From: a virus
DNA length: 63,260 nt
Direction: 5' to 3' (one strand)
Virus record (IMG/VR): IMGVR_UViG_3300010883_000025
Coordinates: 1 to 63,260 of that record
The notes beneath the pieces are model-generated. The model was given only the letters and a program-made list of their open reading frames with translations. It was not told where the DNA came from and did no database searches. A program made the position numbers and the translations under genes. Every line of letters begins with the position of its first letter. Position 1 is the first letter of the stretch. Positions 1 through 8,255 of the stretch are shown here, piece after piece.

Positions 1-1
1 A

Positions 2-136
2 CTGATCGTTACTCCTACTATCTTCGCTCCCGAAGACTTCACTCCTCGCAAGGGCGTGATGACTCGATACGGCAAGAAGATGGTTCGTTCCGACTTCTAC
101 GGTACAGTAACATGCATGGGCATGGACGTCATCTAA
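2..136 (+). CDS. gp23: Major capsid protein, C-terminal end (partial, gp23-like)
   Basis: The window opens inside an open frame whose last 44 codons run to a TAA at 134-136. The visible peptide, with PRKGVMTRYGKKM followed by a Phe-Tyr-Gly stretch, resembles the C-terminus of T4-type major capsid proteins, whose last strand lies in the P-domain of the HK97 fold. Its place directly before a strong terminator and before decoration, neck and sheath genes is the usual T4-type order (23, then 13-14-15, 18, 19). The start and nearly all of the protein lie outside the window, so the call rests on 44 residues and on context. Confidence 0.6.
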   Translation: MIVTPTIFAPEDFTPRKGVMTRYGKKMVRSDFYGTVTCMGMDVI

Positions 137-163
137 TCTGATTAGACGAAGTCTTAAATATTT

Positions 164-197
164 GGGGGCGGTCCTTTCGAGGTCCGCCCCCTTTTTT
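164..197 (+). terminator. Rho-independent terminator after the capsid gene
   Basis: A GC-rich hairpin has arms GGGGGCGG and CCGCCCCC, an internal T-T mismatch, a CCT/AGG extension and a TTCG tetraloop. A run of six T follows. It lies 28 bases after the capsid stop codon and should end the abundant capsid transcript. Confidence 0.9.
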
Positions 198-220
198 ATG
201 TCAAACAGACAACTTACTTC

Positions 221-227
221 ATATTTA
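221..227 (+). promoter_or_regulatory. ATATTTA late-promoter-like motif
   Basis: ATATTTA, preceded by CTTC, stands between the capsid terminator and the decoration genes, 87 bases before the ATG at 315. The same ATA[T/G]TTA word recurs before other virion genes. The rest of the 137-314 gap shows no gene. Confidence 0.4.
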
Positions 228-314
228 GAGCTAGCACGGTGCATGCATAATGACTGACCCCACCGGTCGCATCGACGTCTGTGGACTAACCTTCCAACTT
301 AAAGGAGAAAAATT

Positions 315-746
315 ATGCCTTCAATTAAGGTGACCCCAACAAAGGGTCTATTTCAGAGGAGCGCTACTACGGCGATTCCTAACGGTACATTATCTGGACA
401 TAAGAGAGTCGTAACTGCCAAGACTGCTAGTTACACCATGACTCAAGCAGATTGTGGTACTGTTATAACAATAACTGGTGCTCGAACATTAACACTTCCA
501 GCTTTGGCGACCTCGGCAGGTTTTCATTGTTCAGCTGTTATGATTAGCGCCGCAAATGGCGTTGTCACAGGACCCTCAGGTAAAATACAAGCGTTTAGTG
601 TTAACGCTGGCGCCTCAGAATATGATCCTGGAGTCACAACCCTTACTTTGAGCGCCGGCGCAATTGGTGACAGGTTTGAGATTTATTGTACAGGAGACTG
701 GTGGGTCGTAACCGCTTTCGCAAATGCAGCCGTCGTCGCGACATAG
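315..746 (+). CDS. Putative head decoration/fibre protein, copy 1
   Basis: A 143-residue protein with a good Shine-Dalgarno (AAAGGAG) before the ATG. Residues 1-30 (MPSIKVTPTKGLFQR, then NGTLSG) and the C-terminal GDRFEIY region match the next gene, so the two are tandem paralogs. The middle is a Thr/Ala/Gly-rich beta pattern (YTMTQADCGTVITI, then TLTLPAL) common in beta-structured phage surface proteins. No signal peptide or membrane segment is seen. The place right after the capsid gene and its own late-type motif suggest a capsid surface or vertex protein. Function is inferred; it could also be a neck or tail fibre. Confidence 0.65.
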   Translation: MPSIKVTPTKGLFQRSATTAIPNGTLSGHKRVVTAKTASYTMTQADCGTVITITGARTLTLPALATSAGFHCSAVMISAANGVVTGPSGKIQAFSVNAGASEYDPGVTTLTLSAGAIGDRFEIYCTGDWWVVTAFANAAVVAT

Positions 747-756
747 GAGTTAGAAA

Positions 757-1203
757 ATGCCTTCAATTAAAGTAACCCCAACGAAGGGTCTATTCCAAAG
801 AGGTGGCACATCTGCTATCCCTAATGGAACACTCTCCGGTGAAAAGAGACCTGTTCTGAATAAGTCTTCGGCTTATACGTTAACAGTTGCAGATAGTGGA
901 AAGATTATTACACTTTCCAGTACAGCATTTATCTTGTCACTTCCCGGTGTCTCTGCTAGTAAGGGATGTCATTACAGTGTAGTATCCCTCTCGGACGAAG
1001 AATACTCGATCCAGGAAACGACTGCCACCGATACGAATGTACTAACACTAGTGGGTGTAAATAAGACCGGTAGTCAACGCGATGATGCCTTCACGAAAGC
1101 AGCATTAAGCGCTGGAGCGGTTGGTGATAGATTTGAGATCTATTCTACCGGTGGCTACTGGGTGATTAGATCATTTACAGAAGCTTCCATCACCGCGACA
1201 TAA
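757..1203 (+). CDS. Putative head decoration/fibre protein, copy 2
   Basis: A 148-residue paralog of the preceding protein, starting 10 bases after it with SD AGGAG. It keeps the MPSIKVTPTKGLFQR start and the YTLTVADSGKIITL and ILSLPGV beta-type motifs, and ends with GDRFEIY before a short aromatic tail. It has an insertion around residues 80-110 (SIQETTATD through QRDDAF) relative to copy 1. The pair is probably co-transcribed from the motif near 221 and ends at the hairpin at 1236. Two related surface proteins could occupy different capsid sites or offer two binding specificities; this is inference. Confidence 0.65.
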   Translation: MPSIKVTPTKGLFQRGGTSAIPNGTLSGEKRPVLNKSSAYTLTVADSGKIITLSSTAFILSLPGVSASKGCHYSVVSLSDEEYSIQETTATDTNVLTLVGVNKTGSQRDDAFTKAALSAGAVGDRFEIYSTGGYWVIRSFTEASITAT

Positions 1204-1205
1204 GC

Positions 1206-1234
1206 TTGACATTAAGTTAGCTTAAATATATACT
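1206..1234 (+). promoter_or_regulatory. Sigma70-type promoter running into a terminator
   Basis: TTGACA (1206-1211), a 17-base spacer and TATACT (1229-1234) form a near-consensus promoter. The expected start, about 1241, falls inside the 5' arm of the next hairpin, so a transcript from here would lack half of the terminator stem and could read on into the gene at 1321. Confidence 0.5.
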
Positions 1235-1235
1235 G

Positions 1236-1265
1236 AATGCCACCCTTCGGGGTGGCATTTTTTTT
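1236..1265 (+). terminator. Rho-independent terminator after decoration genes
   Basis: The hairpin has arms AATGCCACCC and GGGTGGCATT, a TTCG tetraloop and a T-run. It is a perfect 10-bp stem and ends the decoration-gene transcript. Confidence 0.92.
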
Positions 1266-1320
1266 ACTTTACTGCTTGAAATGTTATGTTATATTGTAAT
1301 TCCTGGAGGATATAACAACA

Positions 1321-1620
1321 ATGGCAACTACTACAAAAGCGACATCACTTAAGAGCGCTCCCACTAAAAATACGACAACAACACCAACAAGCACCAACAC
1401 AGCTAAATTAGAAGCTGAGGTCGCAACATTAACGGCACAGGTCGAAGCGTTAACAGCGCATGTGACTAATCTCAATGCCGCAGTCTCAGGTGGTGCAAAA
1501 GACACCGACGGCGACGGAATTCCAGATGTAGCCGGTGTGACAGTCCGACTTAACAATGTTGTAAATTTTTTAGCACGTAAGTTTGGCCAAGGTCCGATGG
1601 AACAAAATAACATTTACTAA
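1321..1620 (+). CDS. Small coiled-coil protein with Ca-binding-like loop
   Basis: A 99-residue protein with SD GGAGG. Residues 1-27 are Thr/Ser/Lys-rich and probably disordered. Residues about 28-58 (LEAEVATLTAQVEALTAHV) form a clear heptad coiled coil. Then comes DTDGDGIPD, the Asp-rich loop of thrombospondin type 3 and dockerin-type calcium sites, and a C-terminal helix with VNFLARKFG. No signal peptide or membrane segment is present. The gene sits between decoration and neck genes with a possible promoter (TTTACT, 16-base spacer, TATATT) in front. It may be a trimeric virion fibre or whisker component. The exact role is unknown. Confidence 0.6.
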   Translation: MATTTKATSLKSAPTKNTTTTPTSTNTAKLEAEVATLTAQVEALTAHVTNLNAAVSGGAKDTDGDGIPDVAGVTVRLNNVVNFLARKFGQGPMEQNNIY

Positions 1621-1674
1621 CCTAAACGGTTACTTTCCAGAAAAAGTTAAAGAAGACATTTGTCGCCCTGCATA

Positions 1675-1681
1675 ATAGTTA
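1675..1681 (+). promoter_or_regulatory. ATAGTTA late-promoter-like motif
   Basis: ATAGTTA lies 15 bases before the ATG of the gp13-like gene. It is one of the recurrent ATA[T/G]TTA words found just upstream of virion genes. The gap 1621-1696 holds nothing else recognisable. Confidence 0.35.
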
Positions 1682-1696
1682 TCAGTAGGGTGATTA

Positions 1697-2872
1697 ATGT
1701 CTTCTTTTGCTTATACTAAAAATCCAACTCCATTTAGCTTCTTTGATACTGATACAGAATTTCAGACAGAAGCAGATTCTATGATCTCATTTGTCAAGAG
1801 GAAACTTGGCGATGATATTCTTAGCGTTGAGTTGACAAAAAAACAAATGTGGGCTTGTTTCGAAGAATCTTTTCTAGAGTATGGTAGGATCATCAACGAG
1901 GCTGATGCCAAGTCACAGCTCTCTAATTTGCTGGGTTTCAGCACCGGAAGTAATAGAGCCGGCTTATTCCCTAAGCAGAACCTTGAATTCCTATTGAGGA
2001 TGGCTGAACCTTATTCTTCTGAAGCGGGAATCGGGGGTTCTTACAACGAGGTTTCTGGCTCCATTTCACTTGAGTATAAGCGCCAAGATTATAACATCTA
2101 TGATGAATTAAAAGATGGCGACGGAAACCTTATCGTTTCAAGCAGTAAGAACTCTCCAAGAGGTAAAATGCGGATTAAGGAAGTATTTCACTTCAGTCCG
2201 TCAGCGGCGTATAGATTTTTTGATACAACATCTGCCGTAAATTATCTTAATAATGAATTTAGCTTTGAGTCATTTACACCAGAAACCGTCTTTTACGTTC
2301 TACCTGTTTTTGAAGACATTTTAAGAGCCGGCCAGATGGATTTATCGAATAGGGTAAGAAAGTCAAATTATTCATATAGGATAATCGGGCAAAACATTAG
2401 AATTTATCCTATGCCTACTACATTAACGGGATCGAATAATTCACTCAAATTATGGATTAGAGTTGCGTTCCCACCAGATCCATACAATCCAGATATTCGG
2501 GATGACTCGATTTATGGCGTATCTAATCTTTCAAACGCTCCATACGGAAGAATGAATTATAAGCATACAAACTCTGTGGGTAGACAATGGGTACGTGAAT
2601 TTACTCTTGCTTTGTGTAAAGAGCTATTAGGTCAGGTACGCTCTAAATTTGCAACTGTTCCAATACCATCTGGTGATCTTAATCTAAATGGAACCGACCT
2701 GGTATCCCAAGGCCGCGAAGACCAGACAAGACTTAGAGACCAGCTTATAGAGCTATTAGACAGCCTAACGTACGGTAAACTATTAGAAGGACAAGCCACC
2801 AACGCAGAGAATATTATGAGGTCCCTTAAGGCCATGGCAATGCCCCTCGGCAAATCTATCATCGTTAAGTGA
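1697..2872 (+). CDS. gp13: Neck protein, gp13-like
   Basis: A 391-residue soluble protein. Residues about 28-60 (ISFVKRKLGDDILSVELT, then the helix QMWACFEESFLEYGR) match the opening of T4-type gp13 neck proteins, where a short 'long-chain LG-x-x-x-VEL' segment leads a helical bundle. The family forms the head-neck connector ring with gp14 and closes the packaged head. It is larger than T4 gp13 (309 aa). Its position before gp14- and gp15-like genes supports the call. The SD is TAGGGTGA. The similarity is by motif and order only, so it could be called simply a neck or head-completion protein. Confidence 0.6.
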   Translation: MSSFAYTKNPTPFSFFDTDTEFQTEADSMISFVKRKLGDDILSVELTKKQMWACFEESFLEYGRIINEADAKSQLSNLLGFSTGSNRAGLFPKQNLEFLLRMAEPYSSEAGIGGSYNEVSGSISLEYKRQDYNIYDELKDGDGNLIVSSSKNSPRGKMRIKEVFHFSPSAAYRFFDTTSAVNYLNNEFSFESFTPETVFYVLPVFEDILRAGQMDLSNRVRKSNYSYRIIGQNIRIYPMPTTLTGSNNSLKLWIRVAFPPDPYNPDIRDDSIYGVSNLSNAPYGRMNYKHTNSVGRQWVREFTLALCKELLGQVRSKFATVPIPSGDLNLNGTDLVSQGREDQTRLRDQLIELLDSLTYGKLLEGQATNAENIMRSLKAMAMPLGKSIIVK

Positions 2873-2883
2873 GAAACTAAAGT

Positions 2884-3558
2884 ATGGCTAGACTCTTTAT
2901 AACTCCCCGTGAACAAGATCTTATCTCTGATTTAACTAAAGAGATAATGAAAGATGTTGTGGGTCAAAAGATATATTACTATGCTATTCGGACTGATGTA
3001 ACGCATATTCATGATATTTATGAAGAAGCAGTCGATAAATATTTTGACCCTGCTTTAGAAATTGAAGCGCAAGTTTTATGGTCTCCTCAAACACAATCAA
3101 CAAATCGTTTCGGTTCTGAGCAACTTTATACAATAGAAGCATACCTCCACTATAAAGACTTAATAGACAAAGATATAGACATCCGTGAAGGAGATTATTT
3201 CTCTTATGGCGACACATTTTTTGAAATTACATCTCTGATATGGCAATCTAATATTTATGGAGAAATTGAATACATGACTGGAGTTAAGCTTCTTGGGAAG
3301 CAAGCCAGAAAAGGTCTTATTGATAAGCAGCCCATCGGTCCTACTGATGAAGGGTATTATCCTGGCGATCCTGATGCTATTCAAAGAACATTCATTCAAC
3401 AACGTGGGTTTGCAGAAAATGCTGAAGGTCCAACAGGCGACGTCCGCGCTTTGATAGAACAAGGAAAACTAGAACTTCCTCCCGAACCAGCTCCAGCTGA
3501 AGTATCCCCTGAGGGATCTCCAGGTGAAATAAGCTCATCTTTCTACGACGAGAGTTAA
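2884..3558 (+). CDS. gp14: Neck protein, gp14-like
   Basis: A 224-residue protein starting 11 bases after the gp13-like gene. Residues 40-70 (HIHDIYEEAVDKYFDPALEIEA) and 95-125 (IREGDYFSYGDTFFEIT) follow the gp14 pattern of T4-type phages: a 'D-x-Y-x-E' segment, then a strand with 'GDY' and 'YEI'. The family completes the neck between portal and tail terminator. The last 35 residues are Pro/Glu/Ser-rich and probably disordered. The next gene starts two bases after this stop, so the two are translationally linked. The assignment depends on order as well as motif. Confidence 0.6.
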   Translation: MARLFITPREQDLISDLTKEIMKDVVGQKIYYYAIRTDVTHIHDIYEEAVDKYFDPALEIEAQVLWSPQTQSTNRFGSEQLYTIEAYLHYKDLIDKDIDIREGDYFSYGDTFFEITSLIWQSNIYGEIEYMTGVKLLGKQARKGLIDKQPIGPTDEGYYPGDPDAIQRTFIQQRGFAENAEGPTGDVRALIEQGKLELPPEPAPAEVSPEGSPGEISSSFYDES

Positions 3559-3559
3559 A

Positions 3560-4888
3560 ATGGCAACTAGATATTCTTTAACAAAAGGGCAATACCAGAC
3601 GGTCGACAGCGGCTATGATAATGGAGATGAAGCTGATAACTTCACAATGCCCTCTTGTACGATAGAAGATGTTGATAGAGGTGTATTTAACCTTTTTGAT
3701 AAAGAACTTCCTCTTTTTTACAAGCGGAAAGATCAAGTAAAGAAGGTGCCTGTAATATTCGCAACTGGTGAGCGGTTCGCAATTCTGGCAAGAAATAAGC
3801 CACTACGAGATAAGTCAAATGCTTTGATTCTTCCGCTTATATCAGTGATAAGATCTAGTATTGATCAAGACTCAGCAAAGGGCGCCGGCCAATTTCAGGG
3901 CGGTCCGATTACAGTTAAAGTCAGGTTGGCAGAAGATGATTTAAGATATCAAAGGCTTCAGAATATTCATGGCTTTAAGAATTCTGATGAAAATGCTATT
4001 GATGCTTTTGGTACACAGAACGACGGCGACGCCGGAGGTACTACAAACGGAAGACTTGCAACTCGAAGACCAGCACCTGCAGTCTCTGTTTCAAGCCGCC
4101 GAGGAACAATTTTAACGCCAAACCTTCGAAAGAATTTGGTAGAAATGATTCAAATTCCTCCGATCAAACAATATACTGCAACTTATGAAATTACATTTTG
4201 GACACAATATACACAAGAAATGAATTCAATGCTCAACGTTTTAATGAGCGGGTATATAGAAAATAGAAGAAGAACTTTTGTCATCGAGACTGAGTCCGGA
4301 TATAGATTTTCTGCATTTGTTGATGCCGCTTTATCACCACAAAATAATTTTGATGACTTCACAGACGCAGAAAGATTGGTTAAATATAATTTCACAATGA
4401 GTGTCGCTGCTTATATTGTTGTAGCACAGGAACCAGGAATGCCCGTACCATTTAGAAAAACTGTCTCTTCACCTGATGTACAATTTGGTGTAAGTCAAAA
4501 TATTGGTGGAATGCCTGCTGGTCCACCACCAGCGGGCATTCCTTCTGGGAATCCGATGGACTGGATCTTCGCTGGTACGACCCCAGCTGACGAAGGTAAT
4601 CCACCAGCAGGTATAGGTGTTCCAAAGGGAGCAGGGGCGATCGGGGGGTTTCCAGGAACTCCTACAGTCGAAGTTGGAGGTCAATCCGCAGCTAATCTTT
4701 CCGGCCCAGCGAGATTAACGAGTCCGACGACTATAATTACAAATGTCAACCCATTTACAGGAAAGAAAGAGACCCTCGAAATCATAATTTCAAGTGCAGA
4801 TCCCAAAACGGGTGAAGCAGTTTTTAAGTTTAGTAAGACGTCCCCCAGTGGCATCGCTATTGATCTTGGTAAACTAACAAAAGATTGA
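3560..4888 (+). CDS. gp15: Tail terminator/sheath-completion protein, gp15-like
   Basis: A 442-residue protein. Residues about 60-100 (VKKVPVIFATGERFAIL, then LPLISVIRSSI) and 190-290 (PIKQYTATYEITFWTQYTQ, then FSAFVDAALSPQNNFDD) follow T4 gp15 closely: 'VPITYAS', 'PIKMIYELSIFTRY' and 'MSAAIDEA'. Gp15 caps the finished tube and sheath and joins tail to head. The C-terminal 150 residues are a Gly/Pro-rich extension absent from T4, probably flexible. The gene stands between the gp14-like and sheath genes, as in T4. Confidence 0.75.
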   Translation: MATRYSLTKGQYQTVDSGYDNGDEADNFTMPSCTIEDVDRGVFNLFDKELPLFYKRKDQVKKVPVIFATGERFAILARNKPLRDKSNALILPLISVIRSSIDQDSAKGAGQFQGGPITVKVRLAEDDLRYQRLQNIHGFKNSDENAIDAFGTQNDGDAGGTTNGRLATRRPAPAVSVSSRRGTILTPNLRKNLVEMIQIPPIKQYTATYEITFWTQYTQEMNSMLNVLMSGYIENRRRTFVIETESGYRFSAFVDAALSPQNNFDDFTDAERLVKYNFTMSVAAYIVVAQEPGMPVPFRKTVSSPDVQFGVSQNIGGMPAGPPPAGIPSGNPMDWIFAGTTPADEGNPPAGIGVPKGAGAIGGFPGTPTVEVGGQSAANLSGPARLTSPTTIITNVNPFTGKKETLEIIISSADPKTGEAVFKFSKTSPSGIAIDLGKLTKD

Positions 4889-4922
4889 TCAAGCTATATG
4901 AGACATTTAGGCATCGTACGAA

Positions 4923-4929
4923 ATAGTTA
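4923..4929 (+). promoter_or_regulatory. ATAGTTA late-promoter-like motif before the first sheath gene
   Basis: ATAGTTA lies 33 bases before the ATG at 4963, in the only gap of the neck-sheath run. SD CAGGAG follows it. Confidence 0.4.
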
Positions 4930-4962
4930 TTTGTGATATAGAAGATCCAGGAGAACCGACTC

Positions 4963-7900
4963 ATGGCAGAGCAAACATTTAGATCACCAGGTTTTTTTGA
5001 GCGCGAGATAGACGCGACCGCAAGAGAAACCTCAATCGTAGGCACTCCAGCAGGTGTTGTTGGAACCGCAGAAAAAGGTCCTGCATTCGTACCGGTAACG
5101 GTCGGAAGCATGACTGATTTTATAAACAAGTTTGGAGGCATAGACACCAATAGATTTGGTCCTTACGCTGTACAAGCGTTCCTGGCAAACAGGACCGCCT
5201 TAACCTATATGAGGGTTTTGGGGGCAGGTGCAAACGAGACAACAACAGACATCTCAAATACTGAGAATCTAGGTACCGTTGTGAACGCAGGGTTTAAATT
5301 AACTCCTGCTACTTCGCAATGGAACAAAGATACCTTACTTGGAACAGACACTGGGAAATATTCAGATAGTTGTGTTCAGTTTCTAGCAGCGAAACATTAC
5401 GTTTCAGGTGCTACAGACTATTCTCACCCAATGTTTATTGACAACCCCTCATTTAGCAGCAGCGGTGCAGATACCGTAAACCTGGTAAGAGGTGTAATCT
5501 TTACGGCTTCAGGAAGTCGTATGCAGATTCTTGACATTGGACAGGACTGGTCGAATACTTTAGATGCGAGGGCTGGATTCACCAATGGTGGAAACCTCTT
5601 CGCTTTAGCGGTATCTTCCTCCAGAGGCGGAGCGTATACAGCTCAATTCGCTGGTACAGATAAGCATGGAAAGGAGATAGCTGGTCAGGGTGTAAGAATC
5701 CTAACTGCTTCTTTGGATCCTTCAAATCTTAATTACATCGCTAACGTACTGAACACAGACCCACTTAAGTTCTACGAGCATCAACACCTTCTTTACCTCG
5801 ACTTCGCTGTTGAGTCAGAAATTGCTGGAGTCGATGAATCTGGTGGGGCATCAGCTGCATATCCGCTAGCACTACTTTCTGGTTCTGGTGATAACCTGAA
5901 CAATGCCCTTACGGGTGCTGAGAGAAAAGCATTAAGTGCCTTCGGCAGATTTGATACCAGATATACGACAGCACAGTCACCACAGGTATTCTCGCAGCCA
6001 TACGGTGGTGCTGAGTACCCTCTGTTTGGATTTGAATCACTTTCCGATGGTGAGTATGCAAATGATAATGTAAAGATCACCATAGCTAATCTGCGGGCTT
6101 CTACGGATGGGAACTATCCATACCCTGAATTTGAAGTTCAGGTTCGTAAGTTCTCAGATTCCGATCTCGATCCACAGGTCTTGGAGACTTATCCAGGTTG
6201 TAATCTCGATCCAGGATCAGAAAACTTTATAGCTAGAAAGATTGGTGATTATAAGGCTCGTTACAACTTCGATGCAGAAAGTGACGTTGAAAAGAGAATT
6301 ATTGTTACAGGACGATACGCTAACGTTTCCAACTACATACGTGTTGTAATGCACGAGTCAGTATATAATAGACTTGTACCAAGAGACGCATGTCCCTTTG
6401 GTTTCTCTGGAATGCCAGCCATTAAGACGTCAGACTCTTTGACAGATACTAGAGCTGGACTCAACTTCGGTGGTGTACAATACGGCGAAAATACTGTCAA
6501 TGGTAATAGAATGTGGGGTGGTGGCGGAACCGCTGCAGCCTCAGCTGGACCGCTCACTGGTTCGATCATTCCACCTCTACCATTCCGTTTCAAGATCACC
6601 CGCGGAAACGTAAAGAATAACTACGCTGGTATGGCTGGTGACCCAAGCTCAAGAGAGATTGTTGATCGCCGTCTTAACTGGGGTGTAAAGTGGTCACGTT
6701 GTCCAGAGACCGGTAGCATGTCAAGTGCAAACCTTAACGTTAACGCTTCTAGCATTGGTAACCCACTCATTAGGGCGTATGCTAAGATGAATGGTATTTC
6801 AAAGCTTGATACTGTCGTAACAGGTTCTGGAATGGATGCATTCAACGCTAATAAGTTCACACTAGCTAGGGTCGCTCTTGTAGGTACCGGTAGCGGTGGC
6901 GGAAATCTGTTAACATATGTTACAGGTACTGCACAAGAAGTGATGAAAGAAGCATGCTATATTAGAAATGGTGTACCAGACTCTCAAACATACGCTGTCA
7001 TGGATCCTGATAAGACAAACCAAGGTCGTGTTACCTTAGCAACTCTAATCCAGTCAAGTTCTGTTAAGTTTAACAGGTTTACTGCATACACAGCATTCAA
7101 CATTCCACTTTACGGTGGCTTCGACGGCGTTAATATTCTTAACAAAGAAATGTTTTATATGAATGATAGAGCTGCTTCTACGGATGCCACGTCTGGTGGA
7201 CAAACTGGACTTGCTTCCGATGAATTCAACCAAGGTACAATCGGACTTTCTCCGAAGAACTCTGGTGGTTCGTTAACGAATCAGTCAGGTCAAGGCCGGT
7301 TGAACAATATTATCCAAGCATATCGTAAAGCAGCTGAGATCATGACTGATCCAATGTCTACAAGAATTAATCTTTTAGCCATCCCTGGTATTCGTGACCC
7401 ATACGTCACAGACCATGCAGCACTTAAGACGAAAGAATACTCTATGGCGATGTATGTAATGGACATTCCTTCTTGGACTGAGAGCGAAACACGTCTCTTC
7501 GGTGGAGAAGATAGTTCTAAGATCGCAAGCGCATCCTATTCATTACCAGATGTTAGAGAAACTGCGGAGCAATTTGAGTCAAGAGTATTTGATAACAACT
7601 ACACATCCGTATATTTCCCAGATGTCTATATTACTGACTCCAACACTAATTCAAAGGTGAGGGTCCCCGCTTCTATCGCTGCAATGTCAGCATTAGGATA
7701 TAACGATAAGGTCGCGTACCCTTGGTTCGCTCCAGCTGGTTTCAACCGCGGCGGTCTTGGTATCGTAAGTAATACAGCGGTTAGACTAACTGCTGGTGAT
7801 AGAGATGATTTATATGATGCTAGAGTTAATCCCATCGCAAACTTCTCTGACGGAAGTTTCGTAATCTTCGGCCAGAAGACATGTCAACTAGCCAAGTCGG

Positions 7901-8220
7901 CGCTTGATAGAGTTAATGTCCGAAGAATGTTACTTGAAGTTAAAAGACAGGTGGTGGCGATTGCAGATAAGATCCTATTTGAGCCTAACAATGATGCTAC
8001 AAGAGCAAGATTTGTAAATCAAGTAACACCACTTCTCGCAACGATCCAATCCCAACAAGGTATTGAGTCATTCAAGGTTGTGATGGATGGATCAAACAAC
8101 ACATCAGAAGATGTTGAAAATAACAGACTAAATGGACGCATTGTCGTTGTACCTACTAGGGCGATAGAATTTATTGCTATAGATTTTATTATAACAAATA
8201 GCGGTGTAGATTTTGCGTAG
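4963..8220 (+). CDS. gp18: Tail sheath protein 1 (gp18-like, giant)
   Basis: A 1085-residue contractile sheath subunit. The N-terminus (FRSPGFFEREID, then GTPAGVVGTAEKGPAFVPV and FGPYAVQAFL) and the last 150 residues (QKTCQLAKSALDRVNVRRM, then FEPNN and a final FIITNSGVDFA) are typical of the T4 gp18/phage sheath family. The C-terminal domain interlocks with neighbouring subunits around the tube. The protein is about 1.6 times the length of T4 gp18 (659 aa), so the middle must hold extra outward-facing domains. A second full-length sheath gene follows immediately, and both termini are conserved between the two. Confidence 0.93.
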   Translation: MAEQTFRSPGFFEREIDATARETSIVGTPAGVVGTAEKGPAFVPVTVGSMTDFINKFGGIDTNRFGPYAVQAFLANRTALTYMRVLGAGANETTTDISNTENLGTVVNAGFKLTPATSQWNKDTLLGTDTGKYSDSCVQFLAAKHYVSGATDYSHPMFIDNPSFSSSGADTVNLVRGVIFTASGSRMQILDIGQDWSNTLDARAGFTNGGNLFALAVSSSRGGAYTAQFAGTDKHGKEIAGQGVRILTASLDPSNLNYIANVLNTDPLKFYEHQHLLYLDFAVESEIAGVDESGGASAAYPLALLSGSGDNLNNALTGAERKALSAFGRFDTRYTTAQSPQVFSQPYGGAEYPLFGFESLSDGEYANDNVKITIANLRASTDGNYPYPEFEVQVRKFSDSDLDPQVLETYPGCNLDPGSENFIARKIGDYKARYNFDAESDVEKRIIVTGRYANVSNYIRVVMHESVYNRLVPRDACPFGFSGMPAIKTSDSLTDTRAGLNFGGVQYGENTVNGNRMWGGGGTAAASAGPLTGSIIPPLPFRFKITRGNVKNNYAGMAGDPSSREIVDRRLNWGVKWSRCPETGSMSSANLNVNASSIGNPLIRAYAKMNGISKLDTVVTGSGMDAFNANKFTLARVALVGTGSGGGNLLTYVTGTAQEVMKEACYIRNGVPDSQTYAVMDPDKTNQGRVTLATLIQSSSVKFNRFTAYTAFNIPLYGGFDGVNILNKEMFYMNDRAASTDATSGGQTGLASDEFNQGTIGLSPKNSGGSLTNQSGQGRLNNIIQAYRKAAEIMTDPMSTRINLLAIPGIRDPYVTDHAALKTKEYSMAMYVMDIPSWTESETRLFGGEDSSKIASASYSLPDVRETAEQFESRVFDNNYTSVYFPDVYITDSNTNSKVRVPASIAAMSALGYNDKVAYPWFAPAGFNRGGLGIVSNTAVRLTAGDRDDLYDARVNPIANFSDGSFVIFGQKTCQLAKSALDRVNVRRMLLEVKRQVVAIADKILFEPNNDATRARFVNQVTPLLATIQSQQGIESFKVVMDGSNNTSEDVENNRLNGRIVVVPTRAIEFIAIDFIITNSGVDFA

Positions 8221-8221
8221 T

Positions 8222-8228
8222 ATAGTTA
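8222..8228 (+). promoter_or_regulatory. ATAGTTA late-promoter-like motif before the second sheath gene
   Basis: ATAGTTA lies 27 bases before the ATG at 8256, in the short gap between the two sheath genes. It could give the second sheath protein its own late transcript. Confidence 0.35.
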
Positions 8229-8255
8229 AAAGAAGAATACAGGAGATTATTTCAA

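Larger units (their letters stand above)
315..1203. repeat. Tandem gene duplication (two decoration-like paralogs)
   Basis: The two consecutive genes begin with nearly identical DNA (ATGCCTTCAATTAA, then ACCCCAAC and AAGGGTCTATT) and share their first 15 codons and a C-terminal GDRFEIY block. The middles have diverged. This indicates a local duplication followed by diversification. Confidence 0.85.

Noticed and set aside
137-314. tRNA or small RNA gene in the larger gaps (137-314, 30230-30389, 41742-41873)
   Set aside because: No cloverleaf-type pairing was seen; the gaps are explained by terminators, promoters and leaders.
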